Below are positions 1 to 8,473 of a DNA stretch of 64,000 bases, in pieces. Origin of the DNA: Desulfovibrio desulfuricans DSM 642 (GTDB lineage: Bacteria > Desulfobacterota > Desulfovibrionia > Desulfovibrionales > Desulfovibrionaceae); assembly GCF_000420465.1 (NCBI RefSeq), contig NZ_ATUZ01000001.1, positions 37,749-101,748 on the forward strand. The letters are read 5' to 3'. Within the stretch, counting starts at the first letter, position 1. Each line of letters begins with the position of its first letter. The position numbers and the translations under genes were made by a program. The notes under the pieces were generated by a model. That model was not told where the DNA came from, made no database searches, and was given only the letters and a program-made list of their open reading frames with translations.

Positions 1-23
1 TTCGTGGTCTACTGGATACTGTC

Positions 24-437
24 ATGACAAAGGGCGCTTTCTGGCGGCTGACCGTGCGGGACGATTTTTCTGCTGGTCATGCCCTGCGGCATTACGAGGG
101 CAAGTGCGAGCGCATGCACGGCCACAATTTTGCGGTGGAACTGACCGTGCAGGGGCAGCGCCTGACCCCGGACACTGAAATGCTGCTTGATTTCAAAACG
201 CTCAAAAGCGGTCTTAAAACCGTGCTTGACGCGCTCGACCACCGCCTGCTCAACGAAACGCCGCCCTTTGACGTCATGAATCCTTCGTCAGAAAACCTTG
301 CCCGGCATATCTGGCGGGGCATGGCAGAACTGCTGGCAACACATGACGATCCTCAGGCCCGGCAAGTGCGGCTTTACAGCGTCACAGTGTCTGAAAAAGC
401 CGCGCAAAGCGCCACCTACATGGAAGTAGACGACTGA
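24..437 (+). CDS. queD: 6-carboxy-5,6,7,8-tetrahydropterin synthase (QueD)
   Basis: This 137-residue protein belongs to the 6-pyruvoyl-tetrahydropterin synthase/QueD family, which converts dihydroneopterin triphosphate to 6-carboxytetrahydropterin in queuosine (7-deazaguanine) synthesis. The sequence shows the zinc-binding histidines and catalytic cysteine of the family: FSAGHALRHYEGKCERMHGHN, in which the C lies between the first His and the HGH pair. LDHRLLNE and PSSENLA follow in the C-terminal half. The length is normal for the family. The start lies only 23 bases from the window edge and the reading frame stays open upstream, so a slightly earlier start cannot be excluded. The next gene is on the same strand about 80 nt downstream and is not obviously related in function. 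Confidence 0.9.
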   Translation: MTKGAFWRLTVRDDFSAGHALRHYEGKCERMHGHNFAVELTVQGQRLTPDTEMLLDFKTLKSGLKTVLDALDHRLLNETPPFDVMNPSSENLARHIWRGMAELLATHDDPQARQVRLYSVTVSEKAAQSATYMEVDD

Positions 438-517
438 TTCAGGGACGCGGATGGGGATGGACGTTGGCGCACCCCAAGAATACGGCCCCCCTCACACCCA
501 AGACAGACGGAACCAGC

Positions 518-1387
518 ATGACCAAGGCTCTGTGTCTTCTGCACGCCAACTGCCAGGGCGATGCCCTGCGCCCCCTGCTGGAAAACACCCAGGCCTTTGC
601 CAGCCGGTTTTATATCCGCCAGTATGTGAACTATACGCGGCAAAGTATTGCAGACAGCGATATTGAACGCTGCGAGCTTTTTCTCTACCAGCGCCTTGCA
701 CCCAAATGGGGCGACCTTTCCACAGAACAGATGCTGCCGCGCCTGCCGCAGCACTGCCAGTCCATTGAGATTCCCAACCTGTTTTTCAAGGGTTACTGGC
801 CCTTCTGGTCCCGCGATGAACGCATCAACTTTGCCGACAGCCTGCTGGAGACGCTGCTGCAAAGGGTCACGCCGCAAGAGGCGCTGACCCTCTATCTGCG
901 CGGCGCAGCCTCGCTGCTGGGCGATGCGGACGCGCTCAACGCGCAGGCTGAAGAATCGCTGGCGCGCGAGGAAGCCAAGGAGGCCGATGCCCCCATACGT
1001 TGCGCGCCGCTGCTGCGCGAGCGCTGGCGTGATGAACAGATGTTCATTACGGTCAACCACCCAGGCCGCGAACTGCTGTTCCACATGGCGGACAGCCTGC
1101 TGCGCCTGCTGGGCCTTGGCGCTCTGCCCCCCTCCACACGCGGGACATATGTTCACCCACTTGAAGATTTCTGGCTGCCCATCCATCCGGCGGTGGGGAG
1201 CGCGCTGCGTCTGCCCTTTGCCAGCGCGGACAAACACTGGCCCATCTTCCACTCGCAGCTCACGCACAGGGAATATACCCTGTGCTACATGGCCTGCCGC
1301 GCAAACAATGTGCCTGACTTTCTGACCTTTCTAAAAAACCTCTCGCCGGACGCCTTGCGGCTGGCCGCAAGAGATATGACAGACTGA
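518..1387 (+). CDS. WcbI-like polysaccharide biosynthesis protein
   Basis: A 289-residue protein. Its N-terminus (MTKALCLLHANCQGDALRPL) carries the HANCQG signature of the WcbI family, putative acyltransferases first described in capsule synthesis. The rest is consistent with the family fold: a YQ-containing segment follows and the C-terminal part is mixed alpha/beta. The chosen ATG places this motif at residues 9-14; an upstream ATG at 464 would add an 18-residue tail that does not look conserved. The gene sits outside the main polysaccharide clusters, between queD and a flavoprotein gene, so its glycan substrate cannot be inferred. The family is recognised with fair certainty; the enzymatic activity is not established from sequence. 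Confidence 0.7.
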   Translation: MTKALCLLHANCQGDALRPLLENTQAFASRFYIRQYVNYTRQSIADSDIERCELFLYQRLAPKWGDLSTEQMLPRLPQHCQSIEIPNLFFKGYWPFWSRDERINFADSLLETLLQRVTPQEALTLYLRGAASLLGDADALNAQAEESLAREEAKEADAPIRCAPLLRERWRDEQMFITVNHPGRELLFHMADSLLRLLGLGALPPSTRGTYVHPLEDFWLPIHPAVGSALRLPFASADKHWPIFHSQLTHREYTLCYMACRANNVPDFLTFLKNLSPDALRLAARDMTD

Positions 1388-1717
1388 TTTTGACTTGCCG
1401 ACATGGCTGTTTCTGAAGCCCTGGCTGGTGCAGAGCCGCGAACAGGCGGCACACAGCCCAAGGGGGCGGCAGGCCCCTGCGTGGCTTGCGCACGTGAAAG
1501 GCATTGCGTACTGTTGGCAGGTCAAAAAATCATGGACGAAATTACGCACAGGCTTGCAAACACATTCGCCAAGCCTGCGCAGCCCGGCATCTGCTGGCCT
1601 GACGCTCCCAACGCGTCAACATCTGGCTGGCTTTTTACCAACAAAATCATACGGGGCACCGGCCTCGCCGCTCCGTTCACAGCGGGGCGGGCATTTTGCA
1701 CCCGAAAGGAGATTTTC
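1388..1717 (+). other. 330-nt non-coding gap
   Basis: No convincing gene lies here. An open frame runs through it into the flavoprotein gene downstream, but it has no ribosome-binding site at its ATG at 1403 and its product resembles nothing I know, whereas a good site (GAAAGGAG) precedes the ATG at 1718. The stretch probably holds the promoter and leader of the flavoprotein gene. Confidence 0.5.
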
Positions 1718-2341
1718 ATGAAGGTACTCATGCTCAACGGCAGCCCTCATCCCAAGGGCTGTACCTTTACCGCCCTGTCCACGGTTGCGGCGCAGCTGGA
1801 AAAAAACGGCCTTGAAACGCAGATGCTCCAGTTGGGCACAAAGCCCATACAGTGCTGTATCGGCTGCGGCAAGTGCAAGGATACCGGACATTGCGTGTTC
1901 AATGCCGACCACGTTAACGAGGCCATTGACCTGCTGCGCGAGGCAGACGGCTTTGTTGTGGGTTCTCCTGTTTACTACGCCGGCCCCAATGGCGGCGTGT
2001 GCTCCTTTCTTGACCGCATGTTCTATGGCAAGTCCCTCCACTATGCCTTCAAGCCCGCCTCCGCTGTTGTGAGCTGCCGCCGTGGCGGGGCCAGCGCATC
2101 CTTTGACCGGCTGAACAAGTACTTTACCATCGCGCGCATGCCCGTGGTTTCTTCCCAGTACTGGAACGCCGTACACGGCAATACGCCGGAGCAGGTAATG
2201 CAGGACAAGGAAGGCTTGCAGATCATGCGCACCCTTGGCGACAACATGGCGTGGCTGCTCAAGTGCATCGCCGCTGGCAAGGCCGCTGGCGTGGCAACCC
2301 CAACCCCGGAACCGTGGGATCCCACAAACTTTATTCGCTAA
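1718..2341 (+). CDS. NADPH-dependent FMN reductase, iron-sulfur flavoprotein type
   Basis: A 207-residue flavodoxin-fold oxidoreductase. The N-terminus MKVLMLNGSPHPKGCT is the FMN phosphate-binding loop of the NADPH-dependent FMN reductase family. It is followed by CIGCGKCKDTGHC (about residues 47-59), a C-x2-C-x2-C-x5-C arrangement like the compact [4Fe-4S] motif of iron-sulfur flavoproteins. VVGSPVYYAGPNGGVCSFLDR is a further typical FMN-binding element. The start was chosen because AAAGGAG lies 5-10 nt upstream and the P-loop begins directly afterwards; a longer open frame from 1403 has no such support. The protein probably transfers electrons between a reduced carrier and small acceptors in the cytoplasm, but no specific partner is indicated. 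A rho-independent terminator follows, so the gene is the end of its unit. Confidence 0.8.
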   Translation: MKVLMLNGSPHPKGCTFTALSTVAAQLEKNGLETQMLQLGTKPIQCCIGCGKCKDTGHCVFNADHVNEAIDLLREADGFVVGSPVYYAGPNGGVCSFLDRMFYGKSLHYAFKPASAVVSCRRGGASASFDRLNKYFTIARMPVVSSQYWNAVHGNTPEQVMQDKEGLQIMRTLGDNMAWLLKCIAAGKAAGVATPTPEPWDPTNFIR

Positions 2342-2442
2342 AACCAGACACTGTGTGAGATACCGTGCAGATACTCCTGCAATGTCTACCCGTTTGCGGG
2401 GCAAAGGCACAACCACAGTAACAGGCAAATATCAGTGATCAG

Positions 2443-2477
2443 GGCTGTCTGAAAATATTTTCGGACAGCCTTTTTTA
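2443..2477 (+). terminator. Rho-independent terminator after the flavoprotein gene
   Basis: GGCTGTC and GACAGCC form a perfect 7-bp stem around an AT-rich loop that itself can extend the pairing (GAAAATATTTTC), followed directly by six T residues. Confidence 0.85.
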
Positions 2478-3059
2478 TTGTCTGACTGTTCATTTTATAT
2501 GCCCCCGTTTTATGCAACAGCATATCCGGTCAGGATGATCGCCGCGCATAAGCATTCTGCGCGCTCTGACGGAACTTCTCTCACGCGCTGCACACTGGCG
2601 GATGTAGTCTCAATGTCCCCGGCAAGGCTGATAAAGTTTTATCCGCGCATTCGCGCTTTATCTCTGGGCCTCCATACAGATTCGTTCGCACTGAATATGT
2701 GTCTTGCACAAAAAGGCACACCTTCATTGAAAATTGCGATATAAAATTTATACAAAAAGACAATTCCTGAAGATCAAACCACTACAATATTTATGACCGA
2801 TAAATATTCATACCGCATAATATGTATGTTTGTGATTTTTATTACATACTACTTAATATAAAAAATTTTCCCATCTTTCATGCTGCATACGTTGAATAAA
2901 TTATAAAGATTGATCAATCATTCAGCATAATATTGTTGCCACGATTTTTCATATCTGGCATTGTTTCAGGTATCCATTTATTTTCCCTGCCATTGTATAC
3001 CATAAACGCGAAAAGCCGAGCAGGGACGCCGTAAATTTCATGATGCAGGAGGTTGGCGG
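2478..3059 (+). other. AT-rich intergenic region upstream of the dicarboxylate/fumarate genes
   Basis: About 580 nt with no credible gene. Short open frames here have no ribosome-binding site and an odd composition. The second half (about 2740-2990) is strikingly AT-rich against the GC-rich flanks, as expected of a regulatory region. It contains a CRP/FNR-like palindrome near 2830 and ends in the strong ribosome-binding site CAGGAGG in front of the transporter gene. Confidence 0.5.
2829..2848 (+). promoter_or_regulatory. Possible CRP/FNR-family operator
   Basis: TTTGTGA, a 6-nt AT spacer, then TTACAT matches the CRP/FNR-type palindrome TGTGA-N6-TCACA in nine of ten positions. It lies in the AT-rich region about 210 nt upstream of the transporter start. 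Regulation of fumarate respiration genes by this regulator family is common, but this is a single short match. Confidence 0.3.
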
Positions 3060-4412
3060 ATGAAAAGACCAGCTCTATGGGCGTTTATGCTGCTTGCGAT
3101 TGTTCTTTTTGCCGGACATGAGGCCTTTGCAGCTTCCAGTCTTGGCATCAAGCTACCAGAAGACCCCACCAAGGCATACATCACCCTGGGCATCCTGCTG
3201 GTTGCCGCGGTGATGTTTTTTACGGAAGTTGTCCCCCTGCCCATCACGGCCCTGCTTGTGCCGGTGGCTCTGTCTCTCACAAATGTGGTTTCGTCCAAGG
3301 TTGCTTTTGGCTACTTTGGCGACCCCACCGTTGTGCTCTTCATGGCCATGTTCATTGTGGGCGAAGCCACGTTTATAACCGGATTTGCAGACAAGGTGGG
3401 CGGCCTGGCCGTCAAGCTTTCCAAGGGCAATCCGGTTAAACTCATCGTATACACCATGGCGGCCATCGGCCTGCTTTCAACCGTGCTTTCCAACACCGGC
3501 ACCACAGTTGTGGCCGTGCCCATGGTGCTTGGCATGTGCATCAAGGCCAAACTTGCACCCGGCAAGGTGCTTATGCCCGTTGCCTTTGCCTCGTCACTGG
3601 GCGGCACGGTAACGCTTGTAGGCACGCCGCCCAACGGCATTATCAACTCCATGCTTGCCCAGACAGGGCAAAGCCCCTTTGGATTTTTTGAATTCGGCCT
3701 TATCGGCATGCCCTTGCTGGTCGTCGGCCTGCTCTATTACGCAGTTATAGGCCACAAGTTTTTGCCGGAAAAACTGCATGACGACAGCGAAGACGACATT
3801 GAAGTTGACGCCAAGATCCGCCGCGAGCACAAGATGTGGCATTCCGTGCTGATTTTTGCCTTTGTGGTCGCCATGATGGCCAGTGAACTTATGCCCTTGA
3901 CCACCGCCGCCGTTTTGGGCGCCTGCCTTATGGTCATTTCAGGCTGCATGACCATGCGTGAAGCCTTCCGCAGCGTTGACTGGACAACAATTTTTCTGTT
4001 CGCGGGCATGCTTTCCATGTCGGCCGCCATGGACAAGTCCGGCGCAGCCGCCATTGTGGCTAACGCCGTGGTGAGCACGGTCAATGACCCGTGGATGCTC
4101 ATGTTTGTGTGCTGCGCCCTCACCGCCGCCATCACCAACTTCATGTCCAATACCGCCACTGCGGCCCTCATGGCCCCGCTGGCTCTGCCCATCGCCCTTG
4201 CCAGCGGCATTTCGCCCCTGCCCATCGCCATGGGCATTGCCATGTCGGCCTCATGCTGCTTCCTGACGCCCATTGCCACCCCGCCCAACACCATCGTGCT
4301 TGGCCCCGGCAGATACAGCTTCATGGATTATGTCAAGGCTGGCTGGCCTTTGCAGTTGATTTCGCTCATTATGTGCTGGCTGCTTATCCCGCTGATCTGG
4401 CCTTTCCATTGA
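3060..4412 (+). CDS. DASS (SLC13) family dicarboxylate transporter
   Basis: A 450-residue integral membrane protein of the divalent anion:Na+ symporter family. It begins with a hydrophobic segment ending in AFA (residues 1-25) and then has about a dozen membrane helices. Both family-defining SNT motifs are present in symmetric hairpins: SNTGTTVV at about residue 144 and SNTATAAL at about 363. Each is followed by a conserved proline-rich stretch (GTPPNGIINS near 188, ATPPNTIVLGPG near 400). The hydrophilic loop around residues 235-260 is acidic. A strong CAGGAGG site lies 6 nt before the ATG. Because fumarase and fumarate reductase genes follow on the same strand, the likely substrate is malate, fumarate or succinate; the family also includes sulfate transporters, so the substrate is inference. 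Confidence 0.88.
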   Translation: MKRPALWAFMLLAIVLFAGHEAFAASSLGIKLPEDPTKAYITLGILLVAAVMFFTEVVPLPITALLVPVALSLTNVVSSKVAFGYFGDPTVVLFMAMFIVGEATFITGFADKVGGLAVKLSKGNPVKLIVYTMAAIGLLSTVLSNTGTTVVAVPMVLGMCIKAKLAPGKVLMPVAFASSLGGTVTLVGTPPNGIINSMLAQTGQSPFGFFEFGLIGMPLLVVGLLYYAVIGHKFLPEKLHDDSEDDIEVDAKIRREHKMWHSVLIFAFVVAMMASELMPLTTAAVLGACLMVISGCMTMREAFRSVDWTTIFLFAGMLSMSAAMDKSGAAAIVANAVVSTVNDPWMLMFVCCALTAAITNFMSNTATAALMAPLALPIALASGISPLPIAMGIAMSASCCFLTPIATPPNTIVLGPGRYSFMDYVKAGWPLQLISLIMCWLLIPLIWPFH

Positions 4413-4448
4413 TAGGCCAGCAGCAGTCGTACTTATAAAGAGGAAGAC

Positions 4449-5294
4449 ATGAAGGAAATCAATGTTGAGGACATAGCGCGCGCCGTTGCCGACCTTGCAG
4501 TGCGCGCCTGCTGCCGCCTGCCGCAGGATATGGTGGACGGCATGCGCAGGGCGCACGAGGCGGAACCCTCGCCCGTGGGTAAAAACATTCTTGAGCAACT
4601 GCTGGAAAATGCGGCAATCGCGGCAAGCGATGGCATCCCCATTTGTCAGGATACCGGCCTTGCCGTGGTTTTTGCCGATGTAGGGCAGGATGTGCGCATT
4701 GTGGGGGGCGCGTTTGAAGGCGCCGTCAATGAGGGCGTGCGCCGAGGTTATGTGGATGGTTACCTGCGCAAATCCTGTGTGGCGGAGCCATTGTTTGATC
4801 GCAAAAATACGCGCGACAACACCCCTGCAGTCATCCACACCCGTCTTGTGCCCGGCGATTCGCTGCGCCTGCGCCTGGCCCCCAAGGGGGCAGGCTCTGA
4901 AAACAAGAGCGTGGTCAAAATGCTCGTGCCCGCTGACGGCATTGAAGGCGTGCGCAAGGTGGTGCTGGATGCCGTGCTGGCAGCAGGGCCCAATTCATGT
5001 CCGCCCATGGTGGTGGGCGTTGGCCTTGGCGGCACCATGGAAATGGCCGCCATCTGCGCCAAGCGCGCCGCCGCCCGCGACCTTGAAAGCCGCAACCACG
5101 ATCCGCGCTACGCTGCCTTTGAAGAAGAACTGCTTGAGCTTATCAACAAGACCGGCATCGGGCCTCAGGGCCTTGGCGGGCTGACTACGGCGCTGAAAGT
5201 GCATGTGGAGTGGGCGCCCACCCACATTGCCTCCCTGCCTGTGGCCGTGAACATCAACTGCCACGCGGCGCGCCACGCCGAAGTTACGCTGTAG
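4449..5294 (+). CDS. Class I fumarate hydratase, alpha subunit
   Basis: A 281-residue protein matching the N-terminal half of class I (iron-sulfur) fumarases and the TtdA subunit of tartrate dehydratase. It interconverts malate and fumarate together with the beta subunit encoded next. Candidate [4Fe-4S] ligands are C66 (in PICQDTGLAVVF), C184 (NSCPPMVVGVGLGG) and C203 (AAICAKRA). The motif GSENKS is also present. It starts 36 nt after the transporter with AAAGAGGAAG as ribosome-binding site and ends 9 nt before the beta subunit, so the two are surely co-translated. The context with fumarate reductase favours fumarase over tartrate dehydratase. Confidence 0.9.
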   Translation: MKEINVEDIARAVADLAVRACCRLPQDMVDGMRRAHEAEPSPVGKNILEQLLENAAIAASDGIPICQDTGLAVVFADVGQDVRIVGGAFEGAVNEGVRRGYVDGYLRKSCVAEPLFDRKNTRDNTPAVIHTRLVPGDSLRLRLAPKGAGSENKSVVKMLVPADGIEGVRKVVLDAVLAAGPNSCPPMVVGVGLGGTMEMAAICAKRAAARDLESRNHDPRYAAFEEELLELINKTGIGPQGLGGLTTALKVHVEWAPTHIASLPVAVNINCHAARHAEVTL

Positions 5295-5303
5295 GAGGCC
5301 GCC

Positions 5304-5867
5304 ATGTCGGAGAACCAGATGAAAAAAATACGCGCTCCTTTTGACGAAGCCACTGCGCGCTCACTGCGCGCGGGCGACCGGGTGCTGATCTCGGGCACCA
5401 TTCTTGCCGCGCGGGATGCGGCTCACAAACGCCTGGTGGATACACTGGACAAAGGCGAACCCCTGCCCGTGGATCTGAAGAGCGCGGTGGTCTATTACGT
5501 GGGGCCAAGCCCTGCCAAACCCGGTGAAGTGATCGGCGCTGCCGGGCCAACCACCTCGGGCCGAATGGATGCCTATACCCCCCGCCTGCTTGATCAAGGC
5601 CTGAAAGGCATGATTGGCAAGGGATACCGCAAGCCTGAAGTGGTGGAAGCCATGAAAAAGCATGGCGTGCCCTACCTTGCCGCCGTGGGCGGTGCAGGCG
5701 CTCTGATCGCCCGCAGCATCAAAAAATATACGGTGCTGGCCTACGAAGACCTTGGCCCCGAAGCCGTGGCCGCCATGGAAGTGGAGGATTTTCCCGCCAT
5801 TGTGGTCATCGACAGCACGGGCGACAACTACTACGAGACAGGGCAGGCCCCGTACAGACGATCCTGA
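5304..5867 (+). CDS. Class I fumarate hydratase, beta subunit
   Basis: A 187-residue protein equivalent to the C-terminal half of class I fumarases. It provides the substrate-binding swivelling domain that completes the active site of the alpha subunit. Family motifs include the GDRVLISGTILAARDAAH start, TTSGRMDAYTP, GLKGMIGKG and VGGAGALIARSI. It follows the alpha gene by 9 nt with an AGGAGG site. Length and motifs are normal. The Gly-rich TTSGRMD segment is also found in TtdB of tartrate dehydratase, so assignment to fumarase rests on the adjoining fumarate reductase and dicarboxylate transporter. Confidence 0.9.
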   Translation: MSENQMKKIRAPFDEATARSLRAGDRVLISGTILAARDAAHKRLVDTLDKGEPLPVDLKSAVVYYVGPSPAKPGEVIGAAGPTTSGRMDAYTPRLLDQGLKGMIGKGYRKPEVVEAMKKHGVPYLAAVGGAGALIARSIKKYTVLAYEDLGPEAVAAMEVEDFPAIVVIDSTGDNYYETGQAPYRRS

Positions 5868-5967
5868 CTTGCGGCCGCCCCTGTGCATGCCGAGTGATGA
5901 ATGCTTGTATTGGCGCAGGCTTGTAGCGCCGTATTGTAATGCCTGATATCTTTATGAAGGAGTAGGT

Positions 5968-6597
5968 ATGGCCTTGAGCAGATCCCCTGTCGATGACCGA
6001 ACCCGCCTTGATTTCTGGCAAGCGGCTTCTGGCGCTGTACTGGCGCTGTTTGTATGTGTGCATCTTGTGCTGGAAGGAACAGTCGTCCTCAGCCCCGCAC
6101 TGACCAACGGCATTGCATGGTTGCTTGAAGTCACCATGCTCGCGCAGGTGGCGGCCCCCGTCATCATGCTGCTGATCCTGTTCCACTTTTACATTGCGGC
6201 TCGCAAAATGCCCTTCCGCGCCAATGAGCTTGGCGTGTTTGTGCAGCACAGCAAGGGCCTTAAGGAAGTGGATACGTGGTTGTGGCTCGTGCAGGTTTTT
6301 ACGGCCATCGTTATTCTGGCTGGCGCTTTCTACCACATTTACAGCGTCATGACAGACCTGCCCATCAATGTGGCGGGCAGCGCCAAGCGCCTGCACTCGG
6401 GCTGGCTGGCCTTCTACGTGTTCTTTCTGCCTTGCGTCATTCTGCATACGGGCATTGGCGTGTACCGCCTGGCCGTCAAGTTCGGCGTGTGCGTCAAGGC
6501 CACGCGCCCGGCGTGGCGCAAGTGGACCTGGATTGTCATGGGCTGTTATCTTCTGCTCGGCGCGGCGGCTCTGACCCGCGTGTGGTTCTTGGGATAG
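5968..6597 (+). CDS. frdC: Fumarate reductase diheme cytochrome b subunit
   Basis: A 209-residue membrane protein with five predicted helices. It resembles the Wolinella-type cytochrome b that anchors quinol:fumarate reductase and carries two b hemes. Four histidines, H32, H73, H123 and H160, lie in successive helices with spacings close to the known heme ligands of the family. The motif GSAKRLHSGWLAFY lies in the loop before the fourth helix. It starts the frdCAB order, 100 nt after fumarase, with an AAGGAG site. It should pass electrons between menaquinol and the FrdB iron-sulfur clusters. The direction in vivo (fumarate reduction or succinate oxidation) cannot be told from sequence. Confidence 0.88.
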   Translation: MALSRSPVDDRTRLDFWQAASGAVLALFVCVHLVLEGTVVLSPALTNGIAWLLEVTMLAQVAAPVIMLLILFHFYIAARKMPFRANELGVFVQHSKGLKEVDTWLWLVQVFTAIVILAGAFYHIYSVMTDLPINVAGSAKRLHSGWLAFYVFFLPCVILHTGIGVYRLAVKFGVCVKATRPAWRKWTWIVMGCYLLLGAAALTRVWFLG

Positions 6598-6606
6598 GGG
6601 GTGCGT

Positions 6607-8463
6607 ATGCGAGTTTTTGAAAGCGATGTTCTTTGCATAGGCGCCGGCCTGGCTGGGGAACGCGTTGCCGTGGAAGCGGCGCAGGCGGGTTTCAGCGTTA
6701 TCTGTCTTTCACTGGTGCCGCCCAAGCGGTCGCACTCGTCAGCCGCCATGGGCGGCATGCAGGCGGCGCTGGGCAACTCCATCATGGGCGAAGGCGACTG
6801 CCCCGAGGTGCACTTCAACGATACGGTCAAAGGCTCCGACTGGGGCTGCGACCAGGAAGTGGCCCGCCTGTTTGCCGAGACAGGCCCCATCGCCATGCGC
6901 GAAATGGCCTGGATGGGCGTTCCCTGGAGCCGCGTTGTGCCCGGCGAACACACCTACTACAAGGGCGGCAAGCCCTTTCAGGCAACGGAAAAAAAGGAAA
7001 ACGAGGGGCTGATCCACTCCCGCGCCTTTGGCGGCACGGCCAAATGGCGCACCTGTTATACATCTGACGGCACAGGCCACGCCGTGCTGTTCACCCTTGA
7101 TAACCGACTGCTGCAACTGGGCGTTGACGTGCACGACCGCATGCAGGCCGAGGCCCTGATTCACGATGGACAGCGCTGCATGGGCTGCGTTGCCCGCGAC
7201 CTGCGCACCGGCGAACTGGTGGGCTATTTCGCCAAGGCAACCCTTATCGCCACGGGCGGTTATGGCCGTATTTACCGGGCCACCACCAATGCTATCATCT
7301 GCGACGGCGGCGGCCAGATCACGGCCCTTGAAACGGGCGTTGTGCCTCTGGGCAATATGGAAGCCGTGCAGTTCCACCCCACAGGCACCGTGCCCACGGA
7401 CATTCTGGTCACAGAAGGCTGCCGCGGCGATGGCGGCACCCTGCTGGACGTGAACGAATACCGCTTTATGCCCGACTATGAGCCGGAAAAGGCGGAGCTT
7501 GCCTCGCGCGACGTCGTGTCGCGCCGCATGACTGAGCACATGCGCAAGGGCCTTGGCGTAAAAAGCCCCTATGGCGAGCACTTGTGGCTGGATATTCGCC
7601 ATCTGGGCGAAAAACATATCACCACAAACCTGCGCGAAGTGTACGACATCTCAACGCACTTCCTGGGCGTAAACCCCATCCACCAGCTTATTCCTGTACG
7701 GCCCACCCACCACTACAGCATGGGCGGCGTACGCATCAACAAGGATGGGCACGCCTATGGCCTTGAAGGGCTTTTCTCCGCTGGCGAAGCAGCCTGCTGG
7801 GATATGCACGGCTTCAACCGCCTTGGCGGCAACTCGCTGGCCGAGACCATCGTTTCTGGCCGCATTGTGGGCGCAAAGCTGGTGGAATTCCTCAAAGGTT
7901 ACGAAACTGTTTTCTCCACTCAGGCCATGAAGGACGCTGCCACCAAGGTCAAGGAGCGCATCGCTGCCCTGCTGCGCGGTACCGGTGACGACTGCTACAC
8001 CCTGCGCAACGCCATGCAGGGCATCATGATGGAGCATGTGGGTATTTTCCGTAACGGCAAGGATCTGGAAGCAGGCGTTGCCAAGTTGCAGGAACTGCTG
8101 GAGCGCACCAAGAACATGCGGCTTGCCAGCGGCAACATCCCCGGCCCCAACGCCGAGCTTTCCATGGCCCTGCGCGTACCGGGCATGCTCAAGCTGGCCC
8201 TGTGCACGGCCTACGGCGCGCTGATGCGCACAGAAAGCCGTGGCGCGCACGCTCGCGAGGATTACCCCGAGCGCAACGACAAGGAATGGCTCAACCGCAC
8301 CCTGGCCTACTGGAAGGAAGGCGACACCCTGCCCACCCTCAAGTACGAACCGGCAACGCCGTTCTATATTCTGCCCCCCGGCGACCGTGGATACGGCGGC
8401 GGCAAGATCATAACCGCCGACATCAGCCCGGAAAAAATCGTACCGTACGCACAACAGGGGTAA
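6607..8463 (+). CDS. frdA: Fumarate reductase flavoprotein subunit
   Basis: A 618-residue catalytic subunit. The N-terminal dinucleotide fold has the sequence VLCIGAGLAGERVAVEA. KRSHSSAAMGGMQ contains H43, the position that covalently binds FAD in this family. HPTGTVPTDILVTEGCRGDGG and HGFNRLGGNSLAETIVSGRIVG carry the active-site histidine and arginine region. The C-terminus has the usual capping helical domain. The start used is the ATG at 6607, because AGGGGG lies about 6 nt upstream; a GTG two codons earlier at 6601 is the alternative. The gene follows frdC almost directly and precedes frdB by 10 nt, so the three subunits are one translational unit. Confidence 0.93.
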   Translation: MRVFESDVLCIGAGLAGERVAVEAAQAGFSVICLSLVPPKRSHSSAAMGGMQAALGNSIMGEGDCPEVHFNDTVKGSDWGCDQEVARLFAETGPIAMREMAWMGVPWSRVVPGEHTYYKGGKPFQATEKKENEGLIHSRAFGGTAKWRTCYTSDGTGHAVLFTLDNRLLQLGVDVHDRMQAEALIHDGQRCMGCVARDLRTGELVGYFAKATLIATGGYGRIYRATTNAIICDGGGQITALETGVVPLGNMEAVQFHPTGTVPTDILVTEGCRGDGGTLLDVNEYRFMPDYEPEKAELASRDVVSRRMTEHMRKGLGVKSPYGEHLWLDIRHLGEKHITTNLREVYDISTHFLGVNPIHQLIPVRPTHHYSMGGVRINKDGHAYGLEGLFSAGEAACWDMHGFNRLGGNSLAETIVSGRIVGAKLVEFLKGYETVFSTQAMKDAATKVKERIAALLRGTGDDCYTLRNAMQGIMMEHVGIFRNGKDLEAGVAKLQELLERTKNMRLASGNIPGPNAELSMALRVPGMLKLALCTAYGALMRTESRGAHAREDYPERNDKEWLNRTLAYWKEGDTLPTLKYEPATPFYILPPGDRGYGGGKIITADISPEKIVPYAQQG

Positions 8464-8473
8464 GGAGAGCCAT

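Noticed and set aside
2478..2744. 88-residue open frame after the flavoprotein terminator
   Set aside because: It begins in the terminator T run, has no ribosome-binding site and its product resembles nothing; it is more likely regulatory DNA.
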